From Vreelandella halophila (GTDB lineage: Bacteria; Pseudomonadota; Gammaproteobacteria; Pseudomonadales; Oleiphilaceae): a stretch of 64,000 nt of DNA. Of this stretch, positions 48,182 through 57,723 are shown piece after piece. The notes beneath the pieces are model-generated. The model was not told where the DNA came from, did not search any database, and saw only the letters and a list, made by a program, of their open reading frames with translations. The DNA lies in contig NZ_WMEX01000005.1 of assembly GCF_009856365.1 (NCBI RefSeq), positions 124,001 through 188,000 on the forward strand, written 5' to 3'. Position 1 is the stretch's first letter. Each line of letters opens with the position of its first letter. A program made the translations under genes and the position numbers.

Positions 48182-49150
48182 ATGCAACCTGAGTCCAGTG
48201 TCCAGCCTTCACGCTCTTTCGGGGTCAGGGATTTCCTGGCGTTCGGTAAGCACTACGGCATTGATTACCGGTTTCCCGATATCCCGTCCTCCGGACGGTC
48301 CGACCCGGACGTGACCGTGGCAAGGGGAAGCATCACGGAAACAGCACTGCCCTCCGGCTTCCGCTTCACCCGCTCCGAGCTGGAACTCTTCCAGTCCTAT
48401 GAGTCGGCGTCCCTGGGCCATGCGCCCCTGCTGATCGTCATCGTGCTTGAAGGCCGGGTCAGTATCTCGGTGGGGGCCGTGTCGCGGGAGCTTGAAGGCG
48501 GTATGGCAGTCAGTCTCCAGTTGTGCCCTGAATACGCGCTCCAGGCATTCCAGCCGGCGGGACAGCGCCTGAAGACCCTGACACTGGCTTTCGATCCCGT
48601 CGCCGCAGGCAGCACGGGCACTGTCAGCCCGGCCCTGAGCGCTCTCCTTCGCAACATCCAGCACCCTTTCCGCCTCTGGCGGATGCCGGCCGCGCTGATC
48701 CAGTCCATTGAGCAGAGCCTGGTATCCCCCCTGGCCGAGCTCCAGAAGAAGCTCCTTCTCGAGGGGCTGGCGCTGCAGCTGGCCGCGTATGGTCTTGATG
48801 GTGACGAAGCTGGCGGCCCGCTGCGGCAGGTGCCCCTGTCCCATGAGCAGAAGCGGCTTGAGTCGGTCAGGCAGCTGCTGGCGTTCGCCCCGACGGAGCA
48901 CTATACGCTGGAGGCGCTGGCCCAGCGGGCCGCGATGAGCTCCAGCGGTCTGCGTGCCAAGTTCCGTGCCACTTACGGGACCTCGGTGTTCGATTATCTT
49001 CGCCAGTGTCGCCTGGAGCTGGGGCGGTGTCATCTTGAGCAGGGCTACAGTGTCCAGCAGGCTGCCCATGGCAGTGGCTACCGGTATGCGTCCAATTTCG
49101 CGACGGCTTTCCGCCGCTATTTCGGGGTATCGCCCAGGGACCTGACCTGA
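48182..49150 (+). CDS. AraC-family regulator, siderophore-responsive type
   Basis: A 322-residue regulator. The N-terminal sensor region (about 1-215) includes FQSYESASLGHAPLLIVIVL and LEGGMAVSLQ. The C-terminal AraC DNA-binding domain (about 220-322) has two helix-turn-helices: YTLEALAQRAAMSSSGLRAK and YSVQQAAHGSGYRYASNFAT, followed by FRRYFGVSPRDL. Regulators of this size and layout (PchR/AlcR type) sense siderophores and activate the adjacent receptor. The neighbouring TonB receptor starts 108 bases downstream on the same strand. ATG 48182 was chosen; upstream frame codons cross the Fur-like array. Confidence 0.87.
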   Translation: MQPESSVQPSRSFGVRDFLAFGKHYGIDYRFPDIPSSGRSDPDVTVARGSITETALPSGFRFTRSELELFQSYESASLGHAPLLIVIVLEGRVSISVGAVSRELEGGMAVSLQLCPEYALQAFQPAGQRLKTLTLAFDPVAAGSTGTVSPALSALLRNIQHPFRLWRMPAALIQSIEQSLVSPLAELQKKLLLEGLALQLAAYGLDGDEAGGPLRQVPLSHEQKRLESVRQLLAFAPTEHYTLEALAQRAAMSSSGLRAKFRATYGTSVFDYLRQCRLELGRCHLEQGYSVQQAAHGSGYRYASNFATAFRRYFGVSPRDLT

Positions 49151-49213
49151 GTGGTTTTGGCAGTCCGCATAGATAATCTGGCACTTTGAATACCTCTCTA
49201 TGGATCTAAAGAA

Positions 49214-49231
49214 GAATAATTCGCATTATTC
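49214..49231. promoter_or_regulatory. Fur-box candidate before the second TonB receptor
   Basis: GAATAAT (49214-49220) and ATTATTC (49225-49231) form a perfect 7-base inverted repeat around TCGC, AT-rich and Fur-like, 28 bases before the receptor ATG. It could also be bound by the adjacent AraC regulator. Confidence 0.5.
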
Positions 49232-49258
49232 ATTCAGAGATTAAGAGAGGCTTGCTGT

Positions 49259-51400
49259 ATGGTTCATCCTTCCAGACTGTCGGTTGCCGTGGCGGTGGCT
49301 GTCGCCGGGGCCGGGTCCGCTCTGCCCATCGCTGCACAGGAAAACCAGGCTGACATCGGCGTTCTGCAGACGCTGGAGATTACAGCGCCCCGGGGGGCGA
49401 CGAAGACGGAGACCCCCTTTGTCGAGACGCCGCAATCGATTTCCACCATTACCCGCGAGCAGATCGAGGAGCAGGGCGCCCGGAGTGTCCAGGAAGCGAC
49501 ACGCTACAGCGCCGGTGTGTTCACCAACCAGTATGGGGCGACGGCGAGCCGCTATGATGCGATCAAGCTCCGGGGTTTTGGCAGTGACAGCACGGACAAC
49601 CAGTACCTGGATGGCCTCAAGGTTCTGAACGATAAGGGGACCTACAGCATCATGCAGATTGACCCTTACTTCCTCGAGAGCATTGAGGTGGTGAAAGGGC
49701 CTTCTTCCGTGCTGTACGGACGCTCCGCGCCAGGCGGCCTGATCGCCATGACGAGCAAGAGGCCCACCTTCACGCCGCAGTATCAGGTCCAGGCGTCCGT
49801 TGGGACCCAGGGCCACAGGAGCCTGGGCTTTGATTTCAGCAATGAGGTCGGTGATTCCGGGAACGCAGCCTATCGCCTGGTGGGCCGGGTCAAGCAATCG
49901 GATACCCAGTGGGACTACGTGGAGGAGGAACGCTACGCCCTGGCGCCGTCGCTGACCGTGGATCTGACGGACTCGACGACCCTCACCCTGCTGGCCCAGC
50001 TCCAGAAGGATCCGGAAGGCGGCTACTACGGCTCCCTGCCGGCAGAGGGGACGCTGGAACCCCGGAATGGCCGGACCATCCCGAATGATTTCTACGAGGG
50101 TGAGCCGTCACTTGAGGAATTCGACCGGGAACAGATGATGCTGGGCTACCAGCTCGAGCACCGGTTCAATGACACCTGGTCCGCCCGTCAGAACCTGCGC
50201 TATATGAACACGGACGTGGAATACGGCCAGGTCTATGTTTCGGGCGGCTGGGTCGGTAACAGTAATGAGCTTGCACGGACCTTTTTCGGGGCGGACGAGA
50301 CGCTCGACTCCTTTGCCGTGGACAATCAGCTGATCGCGGAATTCGGCATTGGAGGGAGCCGGCACAGGGTCCTGACCGGCCTGGACTACCAGCGGGTTGA
50401 TACGGATGCCTACTGGACCGCCGGCTACAATCCCGATTTCAGCTCTACCATTCCCCCGATCAATGCGTTTGATCCCCAGTACGGCAATACCGGGACGATC
50501 AATCCCTATCAGGACAACAAGCGGCAGCTCGAGCAGACGGGGGTGTATATCCAGGACCAGGTGGCCCTGGACCAATGGCGGCTGACACTAAGCGGTCGCC
50601 ACGACTGGGTGGATGTGACGAACGAATACGACACGCTTCTGACTGGTGCGAGCGGGGACGAGGAGCTGGATGCGTCCAAGTTCAGTGGTCGTGCGGGGCT
50701 GCTTTACCTGTTTGATAACGGGGCCGCGCCCTATGTCAGTTACTCGGAGTCGTTCAGTCCCAGCAGCAATGTGGGCGAGGATGGCAACCTCATTGAACCC
50801 ACGGAAGGCCGGCAGTACGAGGCGGGGCTCAAGTATGAGCCCGCGGGCACACGGGATCGTTACAGCGCTGCCATATTCCGGATTGACCAGGACAACGTGG
50901 CCAACTACATCCGCGATATCCGGGCCTATCGCGCGGTGGGCTCGACCCGGTCCGAGGGGCTTGAGCTGGAGGCCACCACCTGGCTGACACCCGGCTGGTC
51001 CGTTATGGCGAGCTACACCTATACCGATGTCACGGTCGAGGAGTCCAGCGCCGGCAACGAGGGCAATACGCCGGTTGCCACACCGCGTCACATGGCGTCT
51101 CTCTGGGGATCCTATGAATTCCGCAGTGCGCCGTTGCAGGGTCTGGATGCCGCCCTCGGTCTCCGGTACGTCGGTGAAAGCTGGGCGAATGAGGCCAACA
51201 CGCTGGAAGTGCCGGATTACACCCTGGTGGATGCCAACCTGAGCTATGACCTCACGACCATGGGCATGAAGGGCGTGACCGCCAGCCTGAACGCCAGGAA
51301 CCTGTTCGACAAGGAATACGTGGGGGCATGCTACAGCGAATCCGTGTGCTATTACGGTGCGGAGCGCAGTGTCGAGGCCACGCTGACCTACGACTTCTGA
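49259..51400 (+). CDS. TonB-dependent siderophore receptor, FhuA/FpvA type
   Basis: A 713-residue outer-membrane receptor. The signal peptide ends near PIAAQ. A TonB-box-like LQTLEITAPRG is followed by a plug of the ferrichrome/pyoverdine type: FVETPQSISTITREQIEEQG, LRGFGSDSTDNQYLDGL and IEVVKGPSSVLYGRSAPGG. The barrel ends VEATLTYDF with a terminal Phe. A cysteine pair near the C-terminus (GACYSESVCYYG) is typical of this class. It differs from the IutA-like protein and so may take up a foreign siderophore under control of the adjacent AraC regulator. Confidence 0.92.
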   Translation: MVHPSRLSVAVAVAVAGAGSALPIAAQENQADIGVLQTLEITAPRGATKTETPFVETPQSISTITREQIEEQGARSVQEATRYSAGVFTNQYGATASRYDAIKLRGFGSDSTDNQYLDGLKVLNDKGTYSIMQIDPYFLESIEVVKGPSSVLYGRSAPGGLIAMTSKRPTFTPQYQVQASVGTQGHRSLGFDFSNEVGDSGNAAYRLVGRVKQSDTQWDYVEEERYALAPSLTVDLTDSTTLTLLAQLQKDPEGGYYGSLPAEGTLEPRNGRTIPNDFYEGEPSLEEFDREQMMLGYQLEHRFNDTWSARQNLRYMNTDVEYGQVYVSGGWVGNSNELARTFFGADETLDSFAVDNQLIAEFGIGGSRHRVLTGLDYQRVDTDAYWTAGYNPDFSSTIPPINAFDPQYGNTGTINPYQDNKRQLEQTGVYIQDQVALDQWRLTLSGRHDWVDVTNEYDTLLTGASGDEELDASKFSGRAGLLYLFDNGAAPYVSYSESFSPSSNVGEDGNLIEPTEGRQYEAGLKYEPAGTRDRYSAAIFRIDQDNVANYIRDIRAYRAVGSTRSEGLELEATTWLTPGWSVMASYTYTDVTVEESSAGNEGNTPVATPRHMASLWGSYEFRSAPLQGLDAALGLRYVGESWANEANTLEVPDYTLVDANLSYDLTTMGMKGVTASLNARNLFDKEYVGACYSESVCYYGAERSVEATLTYDF

Positions 51401-51480
51401 GCGGGTCGCGTCCAGCACCTGTTGCCCGGCGCGCGTCGCAGGTATCCTGACCGCTTTCCACCAAACGGGGAAAGAGGGCC

Positions 51481-52449
51481 ATGGATGAAGCGATCCGCGC
51501 CGAAGGCCTGGTCAAGCAATTCGGTGCCACCCGGGCGCTCGATGGGATCGACCTGAGCGTGCCGCGTGGCACCGTTCTTGGTTTGCTGGGCCCCAACGGC
51601 GCCGGTAAGACCACGGCGGTCCGGATTCTGGCGACCCTGCTTGCGCCGGATGCCGGGCAGGCCTGGGTGGATGGATGCGATGTGGCTTCGGAGGCCGCTG
51701 CGGTCCGAAGCCGCATAGGCCTGACCGGTCAGTACGCCTCCGTGGATGAAAAGCTCACCGGCCGCGAGAACCTGATCCTGATTGCCCGCCTGCTGGGCTT
51801 CTCCCGGCGGGATGCCCGGGCAAGGGCAGGCGAGCTTCTGGTGGAGTTCGGCCTGGAAGACGCGGCCCATCGGCCCGTCCAGACCTATTCCGGTGGTATG
51901 CGCCGGCGCTTGGACCTGGCTGCCAGCCTGGTGGGCCGGCCTCGTATCCTGTTCCTGGACGAGCCCACGACCGGGCTCGACCCGCGCGCCCGCCTGGATC
52001 TCTGGAACCTGATCCGCGAGCTTGTGGCCCAGGGCACTACGGTGCTGCTCACGACCCAGTACCTGGAGGAAGCGGACAGCCTGGCGGATGAGATTGTGGT
52101 GATCGACCAGGGGCGCGTCATTGCCAGTGGCACCTCGGACCAGCTCAAGGCACGCATCGGTGGACAGACCCTGGTGCTGGCACCGGAGCACGAGTCGGAC
52201 GTGGCGACTGCGCTGTCGATCGTGACGGAGATCGTGGGGCGCGAGCCCGAGGTGGATGGGGCCCGGCTGCGGGTTCCGGTCAGTGACCCGGCACTGGTAC
52301 CGGCCGTGGTCCGGCGCCTGGACGAGTCCGGCATCGTGGCCCGGGAGCTGACGCTGCGTGGTGCGAGCCTGGATGATGTCTTCCTGACACTGACCGGTCG
52401 CCACGCCAGCGTCGAGACGCCGGCCGGAGATGCGGAGGCAGCCCCATGA
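51481..52449 (+). CDS. ABC exporter ATPase, DrrA type
   Basis: A 322-residue ATPase of the daunorubicin-resistance (DrrA/CcmA) type. Walker A GPNGAGKTTAVRIL, signature YSGGMRRRLDLAASL and Walker B LFLDEPTTGLDPRAR are intact. The C-terminal extension (about 215-310) has the DrrA-like LRGASLDDVFLTLTGRH. It forms an ABC-2 exporter with the next gene, whose ATG overlaps its stop by four bases. The substrate is unknown. It begins 80 bases after the siderophore receptor, so siderophore or toxic-compound export are options. Confidence 0.92.
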   Translation: MDEAIRAEGLVKQFGATRALDGIDLSVPRGTVLGLLGPNGAGKTTAVRILATLLAPDAGQAWVDGCDVASEAAAVRSRIGLTGQYASVDEKLTGRENLILIARLLGFSRRDARARAGELLVEFGLEDAAHRPVQTYSGGMRRRLDLAASLVGRPRILFLDEPTTGLDPRARLDLWNLIRELVAQGTTVLLTTQYLEEADSLADEIVVIDQGRVIASGTSDQLKARIGGQTLVLAPEHESDVATALSIVTEIVGREPEVDGARLRVPVSDPALVPAVVRRLDESGIVARELTLRGASLDDVFLTLTGRHASVETPAGDAEAAP

Positions 52450-53210
52450 GCAGCCTCCAGCAGACCCTGACCCTCGCCTGGCGCTCCCTGCTTCAGCTGC
52501 GGCGCAATCCCTGGGAACTGATGGACTTCAGCATCCAGCCGATCCTGTTCCTGCTGCTGTTTCTGTATGTCTTCGGCGGTGCGGTCGCGGGCTCCACGGC
52601 AGCCTACCTGGACTTCATCCTGCCCGGCGTGATCGTGATGAACCTGGTGTTCGTGACCGTTTACGTTGGCCATGGGCTCAACACGGACCTGACCCGGGGC
52701 GTGTTCGACCGTTTCCGGGCCCTGCCCATTGCGCGCTGGTCGCCGCTGGCCGGGCGCATCCTGGCGGACATGGTCAAGCAGGCCTGGTGTGTCCTGCTGT
52801 TGCTGGTGGTGGGCTTCCTGCTCGGATTCCGGCTGGGGGCTCCGGTGAGTGGCGTGCTGGTAATGCTGGCCCTGCTGCTGGTGTTCGCTTTCGCCATGTC
52901 CTGGATCATGGTGTTGGTGGGCGTGGTGGCGCGGGATCCGGAACACGTGCAGCTGTTCGGGTTTACGGCGCTGTTCCCGGTGACCTTTCTCAGTAACGTC
53001 TTCGTGCCATTGGACACGCTGCCGCCGTTTATCCGAGCGGTGGTGGCAGCCAATCCGGTCTCCCTGTTGGCGGAGGCGTCCCGTGGGCTGCTCAGTGGCG
53101 GGCCGGTACTGGAACCGGCGCTGTGGTCCCTGGTGTGGGCCGGCGTGATTACACTGGTTTTCGCGCCCCTGTCGCTCTGGGCGCTGAACCGGCGGCTGGC
53201 GCGCAGCTAG
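52446..53210 (+). CDS. ABC-2 type permease, DrrB type
   Basis: A 254-residue inner-membrane protein with about six helices (for example PILFLLLFLYVFGGAV and VLLLLVVGFLLGF) and the ABC-2 signature region FPVTFLSNVFVPLDTLPPFI. It pairs with the overlapping DrrA-type ATPase. It ends six bases from the convergent gph gene. Confidence 0.9.
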   Translation: MSSLQQTLTLAWRSLLQLRRNPWELMDFSIQPILFLLLFLYVFGGAVAGSTAAYLDFILPGVIVMNLVFVTVYVGHGLNTDLTRGVFDRFRALPIARWSPLAGRILADMVKQAWCVLLLLVVGFLLGFRLGAPVSGVLVMLALLLVFAFAMSWIMVLVGVVARDPEHVQLFGFTALFPVTFLSNVFVPLDTLPPFIRAVVAANPVSLLAEASRGLLSGGPVLEPALWSLVWAGVITLVFAPLSLWALNRRLARS

Positions 53211-53216
53211 AAGTGT

Positions 53217-53903
53217 CTAAAGCAGTTCCGTCAGGTCGTTCACGATCCAGTCCGGGCCGTAATCCGCGACCGGCGTCCCCTGGCTGTAGCCGTAGGTAAC
53301 CGCCACGCTCGGGATACCGAGATTGCGTGCCCCGAGGATGTCCGAACCGGAATCCCCGATCATCCAGGCGCTGTCCGTTGGAGCGCCGAGCCGGTCGAGC
53401 GCCAGCTGCAGGTGGGCCGGGTCGGGTTTGCGGATGACGGTGCCGTTGTCACCGAGCAGGCTGTCGCCGCTGACAGTGGCCCCGAAGTAACGGGCGATGC
53501 CGAGCCGTTCCAGCAGCGGCTCCGTGAACTCGGCCGGCTTGTTGGTGACAATGGCCAGACGGGACTCCCGCGCCCGGCCTGCCTCCAGAAAAGGCATGGC
53601 GCCGGTATAGAGCTGGCTGTGATGCCCGTTGCAGGCGTGGTAAGCCCTGTAGAAAAGGGACTCCGCATGGTCGGCAAATCCCTTGTCTCCGGGCGTGGCG
53701 GGGTCGAAGGCATCAGCCAGGGCCCGTTCCACCAGCTTGCGGGCGCCGTTGCCGACCCAGAGCCGGGTTTTCTCAACACCCGCGGGGGCACGCCCCAGCT
53801 CCGCCAGCATGGCATCCACGGCGGCGGCCAGATCGGGGGCGCTGTCCACCAGGGTGCCGTCCAGGTCCAGCAGGAGTGTTTCGGGGAGCGCCGTGCGGGT
53901 CAC
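53217..53903 (-). CDS. gph: Phosphoglycolate phosphatase
   Basis: A 228-residue HAD-superfamily phosphatase. Motif I is [15 protein letters not shown] (nucleophile Asp), motif II lies in [11 protein letters not shown], then Lys in IRKPDPAHL, and motif IV is [14 protein letters not shown]. It removes 2-phosphoglycolate formed during DNA repair or oxygenation. Its start overlaps the rpe stop by four bases, so rpe-gph are coupled. In pseudomonads trpE follows gph; here trpE lies 20 kb away on the same strand. Confidence 0.93.
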   Translation of the reverse strand: MTRTALPETLLLDLDGTLVDSAPDLAAAVDAMLAELGRAPAGVEKTRLWVGNGARKLVERALADAFDPATPGDKGFADHAESLFYRAYHACNGHHSQLYTGAMPFLEAGRARESRLAIVTNKPAEFTEPLLERLGIARYFGATVSGDSLLGDNGTVIRKPDPAHLQLALDRLGAPTDSAWMIGDSGSDILGARNLGIPSVAVTYGYSQGTPVADYGPDWIVNDLTELL

Positions 53904-54577
53904 GCTGATCGCGCCTCGGCGATCCGTTCCCGCATATCGGTGATGATGCGGCTGTAGTCGTCCTTCTTGAAGATGGCGGAACCGGCAACAAAGGTATCCG
54001 CGCCCGCTGCAGCGATCTCCCCGATGTTGTCTTCCTTCACACCGCCGTCCACCTCGAGGCGGATGTTACGACCGCTGGCATCGATCTTCCGGCGCGCCTC
54101 GCGCAGCTTGTCGAGGGTGCCCGGAATGAAGGACTGGCCCCCGAAGCCGGGGTTCACGGACATCAGCAGGATCATGTCGATCTTGTCCATCACGTAGTCC
54201 ATGTAATGCAGCGGCGTGGCGGGGTTGAAGACCAGACCGGTTTTGAGCCCGGCTTCGCGCACCATCTGCAGGGAGCGGTCGATGTGTTCCGAAGCTTCCG
54301 GGTGGAAGGTGATGTAGCTGGCGCCGGCATCGATGAACATCTGGATCAGGTCGTCCACCGGCTTGACCATCAGGTGCACGTCGATGGGAGCGGTCACGCC
54401 ATGCTTGCGCAGGGCTTCGCAGACCATGGGGCCGATGGTGAGGTTCGGGACGTAATGGTTATCCATGACGTCGAAATGGACCATGTCCGCGCCCGCGGCC
54501 AGGACGTTGTCCACTTCCTCGCCCAGCCGGGCGAAGTCCGCTGAGAGGATGGAGGGCGCGATAAGGGGCTCGTTCAT
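53900..54577 (-). CDS. rpe: Ribulose-phosphate 3-epimerase
   Basis: A 225-residue TIM-barrel metalloenzyme that interconverts ribulose 5-phosphate and xylulose 5-phosphate in the pentose phosphate pathway. Seen: [16 protein letters not shown] (catalytic Asp), [17 protein letters not shown] (metal and catalytic Asp), VDVHLMV-like [26 protein letters not shown] and [13 protein letters not shown] prefer ATG 54577 ([11 protein letters not shown]), which matches the family start; ATG 54592 would add five residues. Confidence 0.97.
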   Translation of the reverse strand: MNEPLIAPSILSADFARLGEEVDNVLAAGADMVHFDVMDNHYVPNLTIGPMVCEALRKHGVTAPIDVHLMVKPVDDLIQMFIDAGASYITFHPEASEHIDRSLQMVREAGLKTGLVFNPATPLHYMDYVMDKIDMILLMSVNPGFGGQSFIPGTLDKLREARRKIDASGRNIRLEVDGGVKEDNIGEIAAAGADTFVAGSAIFKKDDYSRIITDMRERIAEARSA

Positions 54578-54661
54578 GGGAAGATCCGCCATTGTTGATA
54601 GACTGTTGCCGAAAGGCAGCAGTTTAACGCTTCCGGCTTATTCCGTACCACAGGAGGTTCC

Positions 54662-55729
54662 GTGTTCCGTCGCTCCGTACCCATTGCCCTGATCGGTATT
54701 TGCCTTGGTGCGGCTGCATTGCCAGCCATAGGCCAGCAGGAGGACGCTGGCCAGGCCCCGGAGGGAGAGGGCAACGCGGCGGGTGAGGATACCCAGCAGG
54801 GCGTCGAGCCGCCCAGCATCACCATGGTCCACTACGGGCCCGGTGATGCGGGTGGGTCGCTGGCATCGCTGTACCCGGATCAGGCGCTTGAGCTGGGCCA
54901 GGGTGAGAACGTCTTCACTGGCCTTCTGAAGCGGGAGACAGTCTCTGAGCGCCATGGTGGGGTCCTGGTTGTGGCGCCTTCCGGCCAGTCGCCTGACCAG
55001 GGAGTTGCGGGTGCGGTGAGAACGCAGCTCACCGATGCCGGCTGGCTGACTCTTTCGATTGCTCAACCGGCGGAGCCGGTAGCGGACCTGCCCGAGCGGG
55101 TTCTGGAGCCCGTCCAGCCTGGCGCAGGTGATGAGGGCAATGATGGAGAGGAGACAGCCCAGAACGGAAATGACGCGGAAGGGGATAGTGGCAGTGGTGA
55201 GGATCAGGGCGGGGATGAGGCTTCCAAGCCGCCGGATATGACCATCCGGGTCGCCCAGGACTCTGCGGCGCCCACACGAGATGATGAGTGGCAGCAACGG
55301 GCTACGGATCGTCTTGCGGCGGCGGTGAATGTCCTGCGGAACGAGAACGTTGGTCCCATCGCGCTTGTGGGTGTTGGTGACGGTGCGGATCTTGTCCTGC
55401 GCTACGTCAGTGCCAACGGAGCCACCTTCCCGCCGGGCCAGTTTGGCATGGTGTGGGTCGATGCTCGGTTGAGACCACCGTTCAGCGATGGATTGGTCGC
55501 AGAGCTGGGGGAGGGTTACAGCGTCCCCGTTCTTGATCTGTATGACCGGGATCTCCAGTCCGAGCGCGCTGAGAAGCGCTCGGCCGCCGCGCGACGGGGC
55601 GGTTTTTCGGCCTATACTCAGTCTGCTATCCCGATACCCAGGGGCGGGCAGGCCCGTGAGCAGAGACGGGTTTCCGCGCGTATCCGGGGCTGGCTTTCCG
55701 ATGACCTGGAGTCAACAGGCGGGCAGTAG
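54662..55729 (+). CDS. DUF3530 family exported protein
   Basis: A 355-residue protein with a GTG start (54662) supported by AGGAGG four bases upstream. A signal peptide (about 1-25, ALIGICLGAAALPAIG) precedes a low-complexity Glu/Gly/Gln stretch. The body resembles DUF3530 (alpha/beta-hydrolase-like): LKRETVSERHGGVLVVAPSG, LTDAGWLTLSIAQP and PIALVGVGDGADLVLRYV. The last of these sits where a nucleophile elbow would be, but it lacks Ser (GVGDGA), so catalysis is doubtful. An acidic linker (NDGEETAQNGNDAEG) interrupts the domain. Function unknown; divergent from rpe. Confidence 0.75.
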   Translation: MFRRSVPIALIGICLGAAALPAIGQQEDAGQAPEGEGNAAGEDTQQGVEPPSITMVHYGPGDAGGSLASLYPDQALELGQGENVFTGLLKRETVSERHGGVLVVAPSGQSPDQGVAGAVRTQLTDAGWLTLSIAQPAEPVADLPERVLEPVQPGAGDEGNDGEETAQNGNDAEGDSGSGEDQGGDEASKPPDMTIRVAQDSAAPTRDDEWQQRATDRLAAAVNVLRNENVGPIALVGVGDGADLVLRYVSANGATFPPGQFGMVWVDARLRPPFSDGLVAELGEGYSVPVLDLYDRDLQSERAEKRSAAARRGGFSAYTQSAIPIPRGGQAREQRRVSARIRGWLSDDLESTGGQ

Positions 55730-55837
55730 TCGGCATTGCTGGTTCTGCCACTGGGTTAATGGTTCCAGTCTGCTTCAGGCTGTCCTATTCTTGGCATCGT
55801 GAGCGACAACCACAACAACTGGCATCTGAGGATACCC

Positions 55838-57115
55838 ATGAAACCGGACACTCTCGCCATCCACGGCGGCTTCCATCCCGACCCCACCACCAAGGCGGTC
55901 GCAACCCCGATCTATCAGACCACCTCCTATGCTTTCGACAACACACAGCATGGTGCTGACCTGTTTGACCTGAAGGTTGAGGGCAACATCTACAGCCGGA
56001 TCATGAATCCGACCAATGCTTTCCTGGAGGAGCGTGTCAGGCTGCTGGAAGGCGGCGTGGGCGCGTTGGCGATGGCATCCGGCATGGCGGCGATCACTGC
56101 CGCAATCCAGGCTATTGCCGAAGCCGGCGATAACATCGTGACCACCACCCAACTCTATGGGGGTACATTCAATCTCTTTGCCCATACCTTCCCGAAACAG
56201 GGTATTGAGGTCCGGTTTGTCAGCGCTGATGATCCGGATGCGTTCGAGGCCCAGATCGATGACCGGACCAAGCTGATCTTCTGCGAGACTGTGGGTAACC
56301 CGGCCGGCAATATCGTTGACATTGAAAAGCTGGCTGCCATCGGTCATCGCCATGGAGTGCCCCTGTTCGTGGATAACACGGTAGCAACGCCCTGTCTGTG
56401 GCGCCCCTTCGAGCATGGCGCTGACGTGGTGATCCATTCGCTGACCAAGTTCATGGGCGGGCATGGCACCACGCTTGGCGGTGCCATCGTGGACTCCGGC
56501 CGTTTCCCCTGGGCCGACTATCCTGAACGCTTCGCGGTGCTGAACGAGCCGGATCCCTCCTATCATGGCGTGGTCTACACCGAAGCCATGGGCGAGGCGG
56601 CGTTCATCGGGCGGTGTCGGGTGGTGCCGCTGCGCAACATGGGCGCGGCCCTGTCACCCATGAACGCTTTCCAGCTGATGCAGGGCATCGAGACCCTGCA
56701 CCTTCGCATGGAGCGCCACTGTGAGAACGCCCTGAAAGTGGCCCAGTATCTGGAGAAGCATCCGGCGGTGAACTGGGTCAACTACGCGGGCCTTGAATCG
56801 AGCCGGTATCATGAGCTTGCGAAGAAATACATGGACGGCCGGGCGTCGGGTATCCTGTCCTTCGGCATCAGGGGTGGCGATGAGGCAGGCGCGAAATTCA
56901 TTGATGCCCTGCAGATGATCGTGCGCCTGGTGAATATCGGTGATGCCAAGACACTGGCCTGCCACCCCGCCAGCACCACCCACCGCCAGCTCAATGACGA
57001 GGAGCTGGCCAGTGCCGGTGTCTCCCGGGACCTGGTCCGTCTCGCCATCGGCATTGAGCACGTCGACGACATACTGGCGGATGTCGAGCAGGCGCTGGAT
57101 GCGTCCCAGGCTTGA
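55838..57115 (+). CDS. metY: O-acetylhomoserine aminocarboxypropyltransferase (sulfhydrylase)
   Basis: A 425-residue PLP enzyme of the Cys/Met metabolism family. It joins O-acetylhomoserine and sulfide to make homocysteine. The MetY-type features are [20 protein letters not shown] at the start, [16 protein letters not shown], and the PLP lysine in [11 protein letters not shown]. The length and the insertions near [20 protein letters not shown] separate it from MetB/MetC. ATG 55838 follows GAGG; a GTG at 55799 in frame would add 13 residues. No riboswitch was recognised upstream. Confidence 0.95.
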   Translation: MKPDTLAIHGGFHPDPTTKAVATPIYQTTSYAFDNTQHGADLFDLKVEGNIYSRIMNPTNAFLEERVRLLEGGVGALAMASGMAAITAAIQAIAEAGDNIVTTTQLYGGTFNLFAHTFPKQGIEVRFVSADDPDAFEAQIDDRTKLIFCETVGNPAGNIVDIEKLAAIGHRHGVPLFVDNTVATPCLWRPFEHGADVVIHSLTKFMGGHGTTLGGAIVDSGRFPWADYPERFAVLNEPDPSYHGVVYTEAMGEAAFIGRCRVVPLRNMGAALSPMNAFQLMQGIETLHLRMERHCENALKVAQYLEKHPAVNWVNYAGLESSRYHELAKKYMDGRASGILSFGIRGGDEAGAKFIDALQMIVRLVNIGDAKTLACHPASTTHRQLNDEELASAGVSRDLVRLAIGIEHVDDILADVEQALDASQA

Positions 57116-57147
57116 AGCAGCCGGCCCGGCTGCGGGAGCAGTCGGGC

Positions 57148-57609
57148 TTACTGGTTCAGACCACTGAAACGCTCATTCACGAAGCGGCTGTGACAGCTCA
57201 CACAGGAGTTGGTCATCCGGTCGAAGACCTTTTTCTGTTTCCTTGTGTTCTCTGCGTTGCCTGCTTCCGAGAGCTGTGCAGCCTGCTTGTGGAACTTCTG
57301 ATCCAGCTTCAGGAATGCCTTGGGGACAGACGCCTTGAGTGTTTTCCGGTCTTCCTGGGTCAACTCCTGATCAAGGATGAAGCTGTCGTGAATGGCCTGC
57401 CCTTTTTCCTGCACGACCTCGTGGTTGCCGCGGATAATGGCGCTGTAGACTTCCTTCATGGCAGCCTCGATTCCGACCATCTCCTTCTGGAGAAGTCCCC
57501 GTAACTTGGGGGTCAGTTCCGAGGTCACGTCCTCTGCCTGTGCCGGCAGAACGGCAAGAGTTATTGTTACCAATAGTGCGCCGATAAGGCTGTTACGGAT
57601 GAGTGTCAT
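57148..57609 (-). CDS. Cytochrome c'-like periplasmic protein
   Basis: A 153-residue protein with a signal peptide ending at AQA|E (about residue 25), a four-helix-bundle pattern and a single C-terminal haem motif CVSCHSRF. That is the layout of class II cytochromes (c' or c-556). Such proteins bind NO or carry electrons in the periplasm. It is downstream of a histidine kinase gene on the same strand after 114 bases, and of a cytochrome b561 gene further upstream, so it may belong to that redox module. Confidence 0.88.
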   Translation of the reverse strand: MTLIRNSLIGALLVTITLAVLPAQAEDVTSELTPKLRGLLQKEMVGIEAAMKEVYSAIIRGNHEVVQEKGQAIHDSFILDQELTQEDRKTLKASVPKAFLKLDQKFHKQAAQLSEAGNAENTRKQKKVFDRMTNSCVSCHSRFVNERFSGLNQ

Positions 57610-57723
57610 GATCGGTTTGTCTCCCTGGATTTGATGGTTATTGTCTGTGTTGATGGGATCGTGTGAATAAAATTCTAATAAAGTGAATCTTTTTGGATAA
57701 AAAAGCAGTGGTTGCCCTGGAAA

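Noticed and set aside
55730-55837. A SAM or other methionine riboswitch before metY
   Set aside because: The gap is only 108 bases and I could not find the conserved SAM-riboswitch core or a terminator stem.
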